The notes under the pieces: generated by a model | Seen by the model: the letters and a program-made list of their open reading frames with translations, nothing else | What the model was told of the DNA's origin: nothing | Database searches by the model: none | Made by a program: the position numbers and the translations under genes | Part shown: piece after piece, positions 35,498-43,524 of the stretch | Position numbering within the stretch: the first letter of the stretch is position 1 | Layout: each line of letters opens with the position of its first letter | Assembly (NCBI RefSeq): GCF_963974575.1 | Contig: NZ_CAXBBQ010000004.1 | Location: forward strand, 62,001 to 126,000 | Reading direction: 5' to 3' | Length of the DNA: 64,000 nt | From: Sphingosinicella sp963974575 | GTDB taxonomy: Bacteria > Pseudomonadota > Alphaproteobacteria > Sphingomonadales > Sphingomonadaceae

Positions 35498-35532
35498 TTG
35501 CCAAATGGCATCATATGAATTATATGATGCCA
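35498..35532 (+). promoter_or_regulatory. toxin-antitoxin promoter with autoregulatory palindrome
   Basis: A perfect inverted repeat with 11-bp arms TGGCATCATAT (35506-35516) and ATATGATGCCA (35522-35532) around a 5-nt spacer. TTGCCA (35498-35503) and TATATG (35521-35526), 17 nt apart, are a plausible -35/-10 pair covered by it. It sits directly before the antitoxin's ribosome site, the expected place for the autoregulator's operator. Confidence 0.7.
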
Positions 35533-35544
35533 AAAGGAAACGCC

Positions 35545-35961
35545 GTGACACCCACGCTTCAGCTTGTCGACACCGCACCGCAGGTGTTTCGCCCCGCACC
35601 CATCACCGATGCGGAAGGCGCCGCAATGTTCCGCGCCGCACTGAACCTGTTCCGCGCGTGGGATATTACCGACGAGGCCGCGGCAACCCTGCTTGACCTG
35701 CCGCTCCGCACCTACCGTCGCTGGAAGGCAGAGGGCCCGGGCCGTATGGGCCGCGACGGCAAGGCCCGGCTTTCCAACCTGATGGGCATCCACAAGGCGC
35801 TGCGCATCATCTTCCGCGAACCGCATCGCAGCTATGCATGGGTAAAGGCGCCGAGCACCGTCTTCGGGGGCGAAAGTGCGCTCGACATCATGCTTGGCGG
35901 CGAACTCACCGATCTGATGCGCGTGCGCCGCTACCTCGATGCCGAGCGGGGCGGCTGGTGA
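35545..35961 (+). CDS. Xre/MbcA/ParS-type antitoxin (DUF2384)
   Basis: 138 residues from the GTG at 35545, preceded by AAAAGGAAA; an upstream ATG at 35515 lies inside the operator palindrome and is unlikely. N-terminal helix-turn-helix part (AALNLFRAWDITDEAAATLLDLPLRTYRRWKAEG) and C-terminal MbcA/ParS toxin-binding domain (LMGIHKALRIIFREPHRSYAWVKAPSTVFGGESALDIMLGGELTDLMRVRRYLDAERGG). It neutralises the RES toxin and with it represses the operon. Stop overlaps the toxin start by 4 nt. Confidence 0.92.
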   Translation: MTPTLQLVDTAPQVFRPAPITDAEGAAMFRAALNLFRAWDITDEAAATLLDLPLRTYRRWKAEGPGRMGRDGKARLSNLMGIHKALRIIFREPHRSYAWVKAPSTVFGGESALDIMLGGELTDLMRVRRYLDAERGGW

Positions 35962-36659
35962 ACGATGCCGCGATTCCGGTCGTTGAGGTGGAATGGAAAG
36001 GCGCGGTGCGGATCATCCGAAGCGCCTGGCCGCCCATCGACCTGTTCGAAGACATAGCAGACCCCGCCGACTGGCCGCTGCTGATCGCCGCCGAGCAGAA
36101 GACCAACCCGCGCCTGATGGCCACCATCGGCACGCTCGACCTCGTACCATCCGCACGCCGCGTTTCCGGGCCGGGCGCGAGCTACCTGATGGCACCCTTC
36201 ACGCACATCAGCACCGATCGCCCGAGCCGGTTCAGCGACGGGCGCTACGGCGTGCTCTATATCGGCGACAGCTTTGAGACGGCGCTGTTCGAAACAGCGC
36301 ACCATCACGCGCGCTTTATGGCTGCAACGGCAGAGCCGCCGGGCTGGACCTCCCAGTTCCGGGAGATCGTGCTCGATGTTTCCGCATCGCTTCACGATCT
36401 GCGCAGCGACGCCGAAACCGTACTTTCTCCTGACGACTACACCCCCAGCCAACTGCTCGGTGCGCAGCTTCGGGCGGCAGGCTCCGAGGGCGTCATCTAT
36501 CCGAGCGTGCGCCGCGCGGTCGGTACGTGCGTCGGTCTGTTCTATCCAGACCGCGCGTCCCTGCCGAGGCAGGGGCGGCATCTCGATTATCATTGGGACG
36601 GCGCGCGTATCGACATGGTCCGCGATGCAGGCAGCGGTCAGGTCTTCCGGATCGTTTAG
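35958..36659 (+). CDS. RES-domain toxin (NAD+-degrading)
   Basis: 233 residues from the GTG at 35958 in the GTGA overlap with the antitoxin stop. RES-family features: R-I-I-R-S-A-W-P near the N-terminus, YGVLYIGDSFETALFETAHHHARF in the centre, and ASLHDLRS and SEGVIYPSVRR later. RES toxins characterised so far (MbcT, Res) degrade NAD+; the conserved Arg/Tyr/Ser pocket is arranged accordingly here. Intact and in frame, so the pair may be active. Nine nt separate its stop from the convergent 52-residue ORF. Confidence 0.9.
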   Translation: MNDAAIPVVEVEWKGAVRIIRSAWPPIDLFEDIADPADWPLLIAAEQKTNPRLMATIGTLDLVPSARRVSGPGASYLMAPFTHISTDRPSRFSDGRYGVLYIGDSFETALFETAHHHARFMAATAEPPGWTSQFREIVLDVSASLHDLRSDAETVLSPDDYTPSQLLGAQLRAAGSEGVIYPSVRRAVGTCVGLFYPDRASLPRQGRHLDYHWDGARIDMVRDAGSGQVFRIV

Positions 36660-36668
36660 CAAGCTGCC

Positions 36669-36827
36669 TTAGACAGCCACTTCCTTGACCTCTTCGGCCC
36701 GCGCTGCAAACTCGTCAGCGAGCGATTCATGGATTTTGCGCACGGACGGAGCAGCGGCTCGGGTGGCCATCTCACGACATTCAGTCTCCCTCCGCAGGAG
36801 ATATTCGCGCACTTCTGGGGCGGGCAT
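36669..36827 (-). CDS. 52-residue hypothetical protein
   Basis: A short ORF from the ATG at 36827 with AGGAGAG about 6 nt upstream. It reads MPAPEVREYLLRRETECREM and continues as an Ala/Glu/Arg-rich helical protein with SLADEFAARAEEVKEVAV at the C-terminus. Such tiny Ala-rich ORFs starting with M(A/P)APEVxxYL are, as I recall, common in sphingomonads, without known function. A palindrome and a duplicated element lie upstream. It converges with the RES toxin gene. Confidence 0.65.
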   Translation of the reverse strand: MPAPEVREYLLRRETECREMATRAAAPSVRKIHESLADEFAARAEEVKEVAV

Positions 36828-36840
36828 AGGACTCTCCTGA

Positions 36841-36919
36841 TACCACAGCTTTTGCTGCGGGGCCGAGCGGTTCGGGAATGAGTCGCTGGTATACGCGGCT
36901 TATACCACAGGCTGCGGGG
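36841..36919. repeat. duplicated element upstream of the 52-residue ORF
   Basis: Copy 1 (36841-36862) is TACCACAG-CTTTT-GCTGCGGGG; copy 2 (36903-36919) is TACCACAGGCTGCGGGG without the CTTTT. Between them TGGTATA (36887-36893) and TATACCA (36901-36907) form a perfect 7-bp inverted repeat with a 7-nt spacer. On the minus strand copy 2 gives GTGGTATAA, -10-like. Possible regulator site for the small ORF or the adjacent aldo-keto reductase. Confidence 0.45.
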
Positions 36920-37002
36920 TGTGCCGAATCAGGACAGATTTGAAGAGGTTGCAGTCGGAACGACAACGCGGGATGCTCGACGCCTTGCGACAGGAGACCC
37001 GA

Positions 37003-37947
37003 ATGAAACAGCGCACGCTTGGCACCAGCGGCCTTTCGGTCGCCCCCATCATGCTCGGCGGCAACGTCTTCGGCTGGACGGCCGACAAGAAGACGAGCTT
37101 CGCCGTGCTCGACGCCTTCGCCGAGGGAGGCGGCAATTTTATCGATACGGCAGACGTTTATTCCGCATGGGTCCCCGGCAACAGCGGCGGCGAATCAGAA
37201 ACGCTCATCGGAACATGGCTGCAGGCGCGTGGCCGGCGCGATCAGACGGTGATCGCCACATAGGTCGGGATGCTGGACGGCAAAGGCGGCAAGGGATTGA
37301 AGGCAAGCCGCATCGCGGCGGCGTGCGAAGCCTCGTTGAAGCGCCTGCAAACCGATGTGATCGACGTTTATTTCGCGCACAAGGACGATCCTGAGACGCC
37401 GCTGGAAGAGACGATGGGCGCGTTCGATGCGCTGGTAAAGGCGGACAAGGTGCGCGCGATCGGCGCCTCGAACTATAGCCCGGCGCGGCTCGCCGAAGCG
37501 CTGGCGATCAGCGACCGGAACGGCTGGGCGCGCTTCACCGTGCTGCAACCCCAATACAACCTGTTGAAACGCGACGAATATGAAGGCGCGTTGCAGCAGA
37601 TCGCAATCGACGAGATGATCGGCGTGGTGCCCTACTACGGGCTGGCGAGCGGTTATCTCTCCGGCAAATACCGGACGCCCGCCGACCTTTCCGGCGCACG
37701 CGCGGGCGCTGTGAAAAAATGGATGGAAGGCAAAGGCCCTGCCGTCCTCGCCGCGCTGGATACAGTCGCCGCTGAGACGGGCGCCAGCCTGGCCGCCATA
37801 GCGCTTGCTTGGGTGAAAGAGCAGCCGGGCATCACCGCCCCCATCGCCAGCGCGAGCAGGCCGGAGCAGGTCGCGGACCTGATGACGGCCGCAACGCTGA
37901 CGCTAACCCCGGATCAACTGAGCCGCCTGGCGGTGGCGGGGCGTTAG
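37003..37947 (+). pseudogene. aldo/keto reductase interrupted by an in-frame amber codon
   Basis: ATG at 37003 with GGAGA upstream. Codons 1-86 and 88-314 are in the same frame; TAG at 37261-37263 is codon 87. The sequence reads VIAT-stop-VGMLDG, where the family has ATKVG, so an AAG lysine codon has become TAG. That lysine is the catalytic Lys of the AKR tetrad; the others are present (D48, Y53, H126 in YFAHKDDP). Everything after the stop looks intact (SNYSPARLAEAL, PQYNLL, PYYGLASGYLSGKY). An ATG at 37270 could allow reinitiation, but such a product would lack the active site. Either a fresh pseudogene or a base error. Confidence 0.85.
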
Positions 37948-39746
37948 TAAACGCGCGCCTTCGGCTTGATGTATTCGATCTCGTCCGTGAGCGTGTAGGT
38001 ATGCACCGGGCGGTAATCGAGCTTGACGCCGCCGCCCTTGCCGCCCCAGCCGTCGAACCATGAGATCGTGTGCCGCATGAAGTTCTCGTCGTCGCGGTTC
38101 GGATAGTCCTCGTGCATGTGCGCGCCGCGGCTTTCCTTGCGGTTGGCGGCGCCGTGGATCGTCACCATCGCTTGGCTGACGAGGTTGTCCAGCTCCAGCG
38201 TTTCGAGGAGATCGGTGTTCCAGACGAGGCCCTTGTCGGTAACGCGGATGTCCTGCACGCGCTCGTAGGTCTTCGTGAGCTTGCCGATGCCTTCCTGGAG
38301 CAGCTCGTCGGTGCGGAACACCGCGCAGTGCGCCTGCATGGTCTTCTGCATTTCGAGGCGGACCTCCGCGGTGGGCGAGCCGCCCGCCGCATTGCGGAAG
38401 TGATCGAGGCGGCCGAGCGCGAGGTCGGTCGAGTCGCCCGGGAGCGGCTTGTGCGCGGTGCCGGGCTTGATGATCTCGGCGACACGGTGCGCGGTGGCGC
38501 GGCCGAAGACGACGAGATCGATGAGGCTGTTGGAGCCAAGGCGGTTGGCGCCGTGGACGGAGACGCACGCCGCCTCACCCACCGCGAACAGGCCGGGGAC
38601 GACCGTATCCGGGTTGCCATCCTTCAAGGTGACGACCTCGCCGTGATAGTTCGTGGGGATGCCGCCCATGTTGTAGTGGACGGTAGGCACCACGGGGAGC
38701 GGCTGGCGCGTCAGGTCGACGCCGGCGAAGATCTTGCCGGTCTCGGTGATGCCGGGCAGGCGCTCGTGCAGGATCTTGGCGTCGATGTGGTTGAGGTGAA
38801 GGTAGATATGGTCCTTCTCCTTGCCGACACCCCGGCCTTCGCGGATTTCCATCGCCATCGATCGCGAGACCACGTCGCGGCTGGCGAGGTCCTTCGCGGA
38901 CGGCGCATAGCGTTCCATGAAGCGCTCGCCCTCGGAGTTGGTGAGGTAGCCGCCCTCGCCGCGCGCGCCCTCGGTGATGAGGACGCCCGCGCCGTAGATG
39001 CCGGTCGGGTGGAACTGCACGAATTCCATGTCCTGCAACGGCAAACCCGCACGCAGCACCATGCCGCCGCCGTCACCCGTGCAGGTGTGCGCGGAGGTGG
39101 CGGAGAAATACGCACGGCCGTAGCCGCCCGTCGCGAGCACGACGCTGTGCGAGCGGAAGCGGTGGATGGTGCCGTCTTCCATGCACATGGCGATGACGCC
39201 CCGGCACTCACCGTTTTCCATGATGAGATCGAGCGCGAAGTATTCGATGAAGAAGTCCGCGCTGTAGCGCAGCGACTGCTGGTAAAGCGCGTGCAGCATG
39301 GCGTGGCCGGTGCGATCGGCAGCGGCGCACGTGCGCTGCGCGGGTGGGCCGGCGCCCATGTTCTGCATCATGCCGCCGAACGGGCGCTGATAGATCTTGC
39401 CCTCGGCAGTGCGGCTGAACGGCACACCCGCGTGCTCCAGCTCGTAAACGGCGGCGGGTGCTTCGCGGCAGAGATATTCGATCGCGTCCTGATCGCCGAG
39501 CCAATCCGACCCCTTCACGGTGTCGTACATGTGCCAGGTCCAGTGATCCGGCCCCATGTTGCCGAGCGAAGCGGCGATGCCGCCCTGCGCCGCGACCGTG
39601 TGCGAGCGCGTGGGGAACACCTTGGTGATGCAGGCGGTCTTGAGACCGGCCTCGGCAATGCCCATCGTGGCGCGCAGGCCCGAGCCGCCGGCGCCGACGA
39701 CGACGGCATCATAGGTGTGATCGATGATCTGATAGCTGCTGGTCAT
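37944..39746 (-). CDS. sdhA: succinate dehydrogenase flavoprotein subunit
   Basis: 600 residues, normal for alphaproteobacteria. FAD-binding VVVGAGGSGLRATMGIAEAGL, the His-FAD motif SHTVAAQGGIAASLGN, SVVLATGGYGRAYFSATSAHTCTGDG, the active-site HPTGIYGAG and EGARGEGGYL, and the C-terminal SRGAHMHEDYPNRDDENFM. Complex II oxidises succinate and feeds electrons into quinone. It is the last gene of a minus-strand sdhC-sdhD-sdhA unit; sdhB, which often follows, is not here. Its stop overlaps the aldo-keto reductase stop by 4 nt. Confidence 0.98.
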   Translation of the reverse strand: MTSSYQIIDHTYDAVVVGAGGSGLRATMGIAEAGLKTACITKVFPTRSHTVAAQGGIAASLGNMGPDHWTWHMYDTVKGSDWLGDQDAIEYLCREAPAAVYELEHAGVPFSRTAEGKIYQRPFGGMMQNMGAGPPAQRTCAAADRTGHAMLHALYQQSLRYSADFFIEYFALDLIMENGECRGVIAMCMEDGTIHRFRSHSVVLATGGYGRAYFSATSAHTCTGDGGGMVLRAGLPLQDMEFVQFHPTGIYGAGVLITEGARGEGGYLTNSEGERFMERYAPSAKDLASRDVVSRSMAMEIREGRGVGKEKDHIYLHLNHIDAKILHERLPGITETGKIFAGVDLTRQPLPVVPTVHYNMGGIPTNYHGEVVTLKDGNPDTVVPGLFAVGEAACVSVHGANRLGSNSLIDLVVFGRATAHRVAEIIKPGTAHKPLPGDSTDLALGRLDHFRNAAGGSPTAEVRLEMQKTMQAHCAVFRTDELLQEGIGKLTKTYERVQDIRVTDKGLVWNTDLLETLELDNLVSQAMVTIHGAANRKESRGAHMHEDYPNRDDENFMRHTISWFDGWGGKGGGVKLDYRPVHTYTLTDEIEYIKPKARVY

Positions 39747-39760
39747 GCGTATTCAGTCCG

Positions 39761-40138
39761 TCAGGCGCCGAGCGCGATCTTGAGAATGGAGAAGACGCCG
39801 ACGAGACCGCCGGCAACAGCGAAGGCATTGAGCGCAAGGAGCGTCGCGACCTTGGTGCCTTCGTGCAGATAGTCTTCGATCAGAACCTGAAGACCAAGCC
39901 GCAAGTGCCAGAAAACACTCACCACGAACAGGATGAGCGGCACCGCCACGAGTGGCTGCGCCATCCAGTCCGTCACCGTCTGGTAGCCGAGGTCGGGCAG
40001 GCGCACGAGCGACACGATGAACCAGACGACGAGCAGCAGGTTCGCAATCGCGGTGACACGCTGCAGCCACCAGTGATGCACGCCGGACTTCGCCGCGCCG
40101 AGGCCGCGCACGCGGCCGATTTCGGTTCCACGTCCCAT
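39761..40138 (-). CDS. sdhD: succinate dehydrogenase membrane anchor subunit
   Basis: 125 residues from the ATG at 40138, preceded by GAGGAG. Three hydrophobic helices (ANLLLVVWFIVSLV, VAVPLILFVVSVFWHLRLGLQVLIEDY, LLALNAFAVAGGLVGVFSILKIAL). HWWLQRVTA near the start and HLRLGLQVLIEDYLH, with the haem-ligand-type His and quinone-site residues, are SdhD features. It starts 11 nt after sdhC and ends 14 nt before sdhA. Confidence 0.93.
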   Translation of the reverse strand: MGRGTEIGRVRGLGAAKSGVHHWWLQRVTAIANLLLVVWFIVSLVRLPDLGYQTVTDWMAQPLVAVPLILFVVSVFWHLRLGLQVLIEDYLHEGTKVATLLALNAFAVAGGLVGVFSILKIALGA

Positions 40139-40149
40139 GGGTCGGCTCC

Positions 40150-40536
40150 TCAGACGTACAGGATGATTGCCCAGGTGATCGCGGTGAGCGTCAGCGAGGC
40201 AAGGATGGTGAGGATGGCGGTCAGCTTCGACGTGGCGAGGTCGTAGCCCCAGCCGGTGTCCATCGCGAGGTGGCGTATGCCCGACATCATGTGCTGGTAG
40301 ACAGCCCACGTCAGCGCGACGAGGATCGTGATGCCCACCCAGCCGGAAGCAATCGACAGGAATGTCTCGTAAGCCTCAGGGCCGGTCGCGGCGGCAACCA
40401 GCCACCACAGGAACAGCAGCGTGCCGCCGATGGCGAGGCCGTCGCCCGTGGCGCGGTGCAGGATCGAAACCAGCATATGGACGCGCCAGCGCCAGATGCC
40501 GAGGTGCGGTGAAAGCGGCCGGTTCACGGATGCCAC
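40150..40536 (-). CDS. sdhC: succinate dehydrogenase cytochrome b556 subunit
   Basis: 128 residues. RPLSPHLGIWRWRVHMLVSILHRATG is the SdhC signature (SPHL and SILHRxTG). Three membrane helices follow; QHMMSGIRHLAMDTG carries the haem-ligand His region. First gene of the sdhCDA unit, 114 nt from the opposing-side gene's stop at 40637. A palindromic element at 40610-40626 lies about 75 nt upstream and may control it. Confidence 0.95.
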   Translation of the reverse strand: MASVNRPLSPHLGIWRWRVHMLVSILHRATGDGLAIGGTLLFLWWLVAAATGPEAYETFLSIASGWVGITILVALTWAVYQHMMSGIRHLAMDTGWGYDLATSKLTAILTILASLTLTAITWAIILYV

Positions 40537-40609
40537 GCTTTTATCCCCAGTTGAGTGCCCTTTTCACGGGTGCTTTTAGGGCGCACGGCGAGTCGTGCAA
40601 CTCTTATGC

Positions 40610-40626
40610 TTGCGAACGATTCTCAA
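40610..40626 (-). promoter_or_regulatory. Fur/Irr-box-like sequence upstream of sdhC
   Basis: TTGCGAACGATTCTCAA matches the perfect 17-nt palindrome at 34600-34616 in 14 of 17 positions. It is a 7-1-7 inverted repeat with two mismatches and lies 74-90 nt upstream of the sdhC ATG, a normal operator position. Iron-dependent control of sdh is well known in bacteria. Regulator identity is inferred. Confidence 0.45.
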
Positions 40627-40636
40627 CTATGCCGAT

Positions 40637-40996
40637 TCAGGCGCCGCGAAGCCGCTGCAGTGTCGGAAAGCGCGGGTTATCAACGGCGAGACGCGCTGTG
40701 ACGCCAGCCTCCAGCGCATCGAGAAGCCCCGGCGTCTCCACCGTCCACGCACCTGAACGGATGCGCGCGCAAGCGGCGGCCACACGTTCGCCGCGCGGGA
40801 CATCGGGCAGCAACGCGCCGAGAGCCTCTGCTTCAACATCATCGGGTTGTTCGCGCAGTTCGCGGACAGCGATGGCAAGCGCATTGGCAGCGACCTTGGC
40901 GTGAAAGGCCATGCGGCCCGAGAGTTCGCCTTCCGCCTCTTTCAGGAAGGCGGCTGCGGCTTCGACAAGGTCGGCGGCTTCGATTCTGGACCGCAT
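40637..40996 (-). CDS. DUF6285 domain-containing protein
   Basis: 119 residues, mostly helical (ADLVEAAAAFLKEAEGELSGRMAFHAKVAANALAIAVREL...). The F-L-x-E...L-x-G-R-x-x-F-H-x-K-V-A-x-N pattern is typical of DUF6285, often encoded after an APH-type phosphotransferase and near acyl-CoA metabolism. Here it starts 3 nt after the phosphotransferase at 41000-42010, so it is co-transcribed. Function unknown; a partner role for the kinase is likely by context. Confidence 0.82.
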   Translation of the reverse strand: MRSRIEAADLVEAAAAFLKEAEGELSGRMAFHAKVAANALAIAVRELREQPDDVEAEALGALLPDVPRGERVAAACARIRSGAWTVETPGLLDALEAGVTARLAVDNPRFPTLQRLRGA

Positions 40997-40999
40997 CGC

Positions 41000-42010
41000 T
41001 TAAAGCGCTCCGTGTTTCAGCATGTAGAGAATATCGGCCTCGGTCTCCGAGACACGGCGGGCAATCGCGGCGCGCTCCACAGAGGCGACCTCGCCTGAAA
41101 GATGCGCGGCGCCCATCTGCATACACATCACGCCCCAGCGCAGCGAGCCCAGCATTTCGAACGCGAGGACGAGACCCCGGTCCACCGGTCTGCCCCCGGC
41201 CGCTTCATACGCCGCGTAAAACGCCTCGCGCTCCGCGAAGCCGCCAACGGGCATCTGCGCCTGCCCAAAGCGCCACGTGTTGGTGGAAAGCCAGCCGATA
41301 TCGAGCAGCGGATGGCCGATGTGCGCGAGTTCCCAGTCGACGACCGCCGCCAGCCCGGTATCGCCGACGATAAAATTGCCCGAACGGAAATCGCCGTGGA
41401 CGAGTGCAAGGTCCCCATCGTCCGGCAAGCGATCGGCCAGCACGGCAAACGCCAGCTCAAAGACGGGCACGGCCCCGTCGCAGCGGTCGTAGGTCTCGCG
41501 AAGCGCGCGAAGCTGCGCCTGCGGTGTCAGCACCGGAAGCCGAAGATCCGCGACAGCCTCGGCACCGATCGCATGAATGCGCGCGAGCGATTCCGCGCAA
41601 TCGGCGAGCATCGCCGCACGCGCCTCCGCATAGCTATCGTTGCGCAGCCAACGCGGCGCGAGCGCCTCGCCCTCCACGAATGCCATCACGAAGCCTTCAC
41701 CGAGCCCGTCCTGCGGCGTCAGCACGGCGACCACCTCGGCAACGCGGACGCCAGCCTTCCCGGCGCGTGTCTGCACCGCCGCCTGCACCGCCCGCGACAT
41801 GCCGTCCGCCGCCTGGCCGGGCGGCGTCACCTGCAGGATGAGCCGCCATGTCTGGCCCTCGCGAACGGCATCGACCGCATAGGTCAGCGAATTGGCGCCT
41901 CCCGAAAGCGGGATCACCGCCTCCACATCGACCTGGCCGGAAACGGCCCGCTCGAGCACACGGGCAAGGCGTGCGCGCGCTGCCCCCGGATCGGTCCTGT
42001 CTTGTTCCAT
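41000..42010 (-). CDS. phosphotransferase family protein (APH fold)
   Basis: 336 residues from the ATG at 42010; ribosome site weak and a GTG at 42019 cannot be excluded. N-terminal LSGGANSLTYAVDAV, central LVHGDFRSGNFIV catalytic loop and VVDWELAHIGHPLLDIGWLS metal loop. The subgroup that pairs with DUF6285 and acyl-CoA dehydrogenases is implicated in phosphorylating hydroxyacyl-type intermediates. Its distant homologue at 25351-26418 shares the same loops. First gene of a two-gene unit. Confidence 0.85.
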   Translation of the reverse strand: MEQDRTDPGAARARLARVLERAVSGQVDVEAVIPLSGGANSLTYAVDAVREGQTWRLILQVTPPGQAADGMSRAVQAAVQTRAGKAGVRVAEVVAVLTPQDGLGEGFVMAFVEGEALAPRWLRNDSYAEARAAMLADCAESLARIHAIGAEAVADLRLPVLTPQAQLRALRETYDRCDGAVPVFELAFAVLADRLPDDGDLALVHGDFRSGNFIVGDTGLAAVVDWELAHIGHPLLDIGWLSTNTWRFGQAQMPVGGFAEREAFYAAYEAAGGRPVDRGLVLAFEMLGSLRWGVMCMQMGAAHLSGEVASVERAAIARRVSETEADILYMLKHGAL

Positions 42011-42141
42011 TATGGACACGGTAGCGCCTCCACACTGCACCGCAACTGCACGATCTAACGGGGCGTTAACCCCGATCGGCTACATCGTTTCGCACTCGAC
42101 ACACATATTTCCGCGAAAAGCAGGCAACAGAACCCAAACGC

Positions 42142-43470
42142 ATGATCGACAACGAAACGGTCTCCTGGCGGGAGCGGCTCCGCTCTTATCGCATCACCGA
42201 CGAGGACCAGCGCCTGATGCCCGAGCTATGGCACGCGCTGGAGCCGGTCGCGCCACAAATGGCGCAGGCGTTCTGGGAAGTCTTCGGGCCTTCGGCGGGC
42301 GCAGGCGATGACCTGACGCCCGAACACAAAAACATCATGATCGAGAACAGCGTCGCCTACACGCGGCAGAACCTCACCGACCCGCTTGATGCCGCGTGGA
42401 TGGAGCGCGTGGCGCTGCACGGCAACGGCGTGTTCGCGGCGGGCGCCAAGAGTCACGAGGCGGTGGGCGCGTTCAGCTGCGCTTACGACGTCGCCTACGA
42501 GCATTTGCCGCACGTGATCGAGGATCGCTCGAAACTCGGCAAGATGCTGCGCGTGCTTTCCAAGATCTGCGAGCTTGAAGTGGACCTCGTGCTGACGCGC
42601 GTGCTGGTGCTGCGCGACAAGCAGCGCACCGACGAGATACATGCCTACAGCGAAAAGTTCCGCACACTGATCGCAAGCGCCGTCGAGCGCACCTCGCAGC
42701 GCTCCGCCGCCGTGCGCACCCAGTCCGCGACCGCCGCGATCAAGGCGCGCGACATGCTTTCGAAATCCGCCGAGGTGGCCGCCGCCGCCGAGCAATCGGC
42801 GATGGCGATGCGGCAGGCCGCTGAAACAGCTGCCGGCCTTATCCGCACGATCGAAGAAACCCGCGCGGAAGTGGATGGCGCCGCGACCGTCGCCGACCGC
42901 GCGACGGCGCAGGCCGGCGAGGCAGTCGATTCGGTGACGCTGCTCGCCAAGCACAGTGAAACCATCGAATCGATCGTCAGCCTGATCCGCGACATCGCCG
43001 GGCAGACGAACCTCCTCGCGCTCAACGCCACGATCGAGGCCGCGCGCGCGGGGGATGCCGGGCGCGGCTTTGCCGTGGTTGCACAGGAAGTGAAATCGCT
43101 CGCCGGGCAGACCGCACGCGCCACTGACGACATCGCCAAGCAGATCGCCGCGATTCAGGCCGCGACGCAGAGCACGGTCGCCGCGAACGGATCAATCCGC
43201 GAAACGGTGGACGGCGTGCGCAAGTCCGCCGACCGCATCAAGGGCGCGATGGACAATCAGGCAGCGACGGTGACGATGATCACCGGCTCGGTCGACGAGA
43301 CCGCGCTTTCGGCAGACGCCATGTCCGCCGCGATTGCCAGCATCCGTCATTCCACTGAAAGCGTCGCAAGCGAGGTGGATACGGTGCGCGTGGTCTTCGC
43401 CGAGGTGGACGAGCAGCTGACACAGCTTCAGAGCGCGGTGGGTGAGTTCATGGCGGCCATTGCTGCCTAA
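42142..43470 (+). CDS. globin-coupled methyl-accepting chemotaxis protein
   Basis: 442 residues, no transmembrane helix, so cytoplasmic. Residues ~10-160 are a protoglobin-type sensor (RITDEDQRLMPELWHALEPVAPQMAQAFWEVF), with H93 in VALHGNGVF as the probable proximal haem ligand. The C-terminal transducer domain has the hairpin IRDIAGQTNLLALNATIEAA, then RGFAVVAQEVKSLAGQTARATDDIA. HemAT-like: senses oxygen and signals to CheA. No other che gene is in the window. Confidence 0.92.
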   Translation: MIDNETVSWRERLRSYRITDEDQRLMPELWHALEPVAPQMAQAFWEVFGPSAGAGDDLTPEHKNIMIENSVAYTRQNLTDPLDAAWMERVALHGNGVFAAGAKSHEAVGAFSCAYDVAYEHLPHVIEDRSKLGKMLRVLSKICELEVDLVLTRVLVLRDKQRTDEIHAYSEKFRTLIASAVERTSQRSAAVRTQSATAAIKARDMLSKSAEVAAAAEQSAMAMRQAAETAAGLIRTIEETRAEVDGAATVADRATAQAGEAVDSVTLLAKHSETIESIVSLIRDIAGQTNLLALNATIEAARAGDAGRGFAVVAQEVKSLAGQTARATDDIAKQIAAIQAATQSTVAANGSIRETVDGVRKSADRIKGAMDNQAATVTMITGSVDETALSADAMSAAIASIRHSTESVASEVDTVRVVFAEVDEQLTQLQSAVGEFMAAIAA

Positions 43471-43524
43471 CCCCTCTATCGGGGGTGATGACAGAGTGGC
43501 CGCGCGGCGGATAGACTCGCACGC

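Noticed and set aside
37270..37947. Second half of the aldo-keto reductase as a separate gene
   Set aside because: In the same frame after a single stop, starts mid-fold, and lacks a ribosome site; it is the 3' part of the interrupted gene.
38070..39872. 600-codon plus-strand frame opposite sdhA
   Set aside because: Shadow of sdhA; composition typical of antisense of a GC-rich gene.
43470..43486. CCCC/GGGG hairpin after the chemotaxis gene as terminator
   Set aside because: Stem of only 4-5 bp without T-run; too weak to call.
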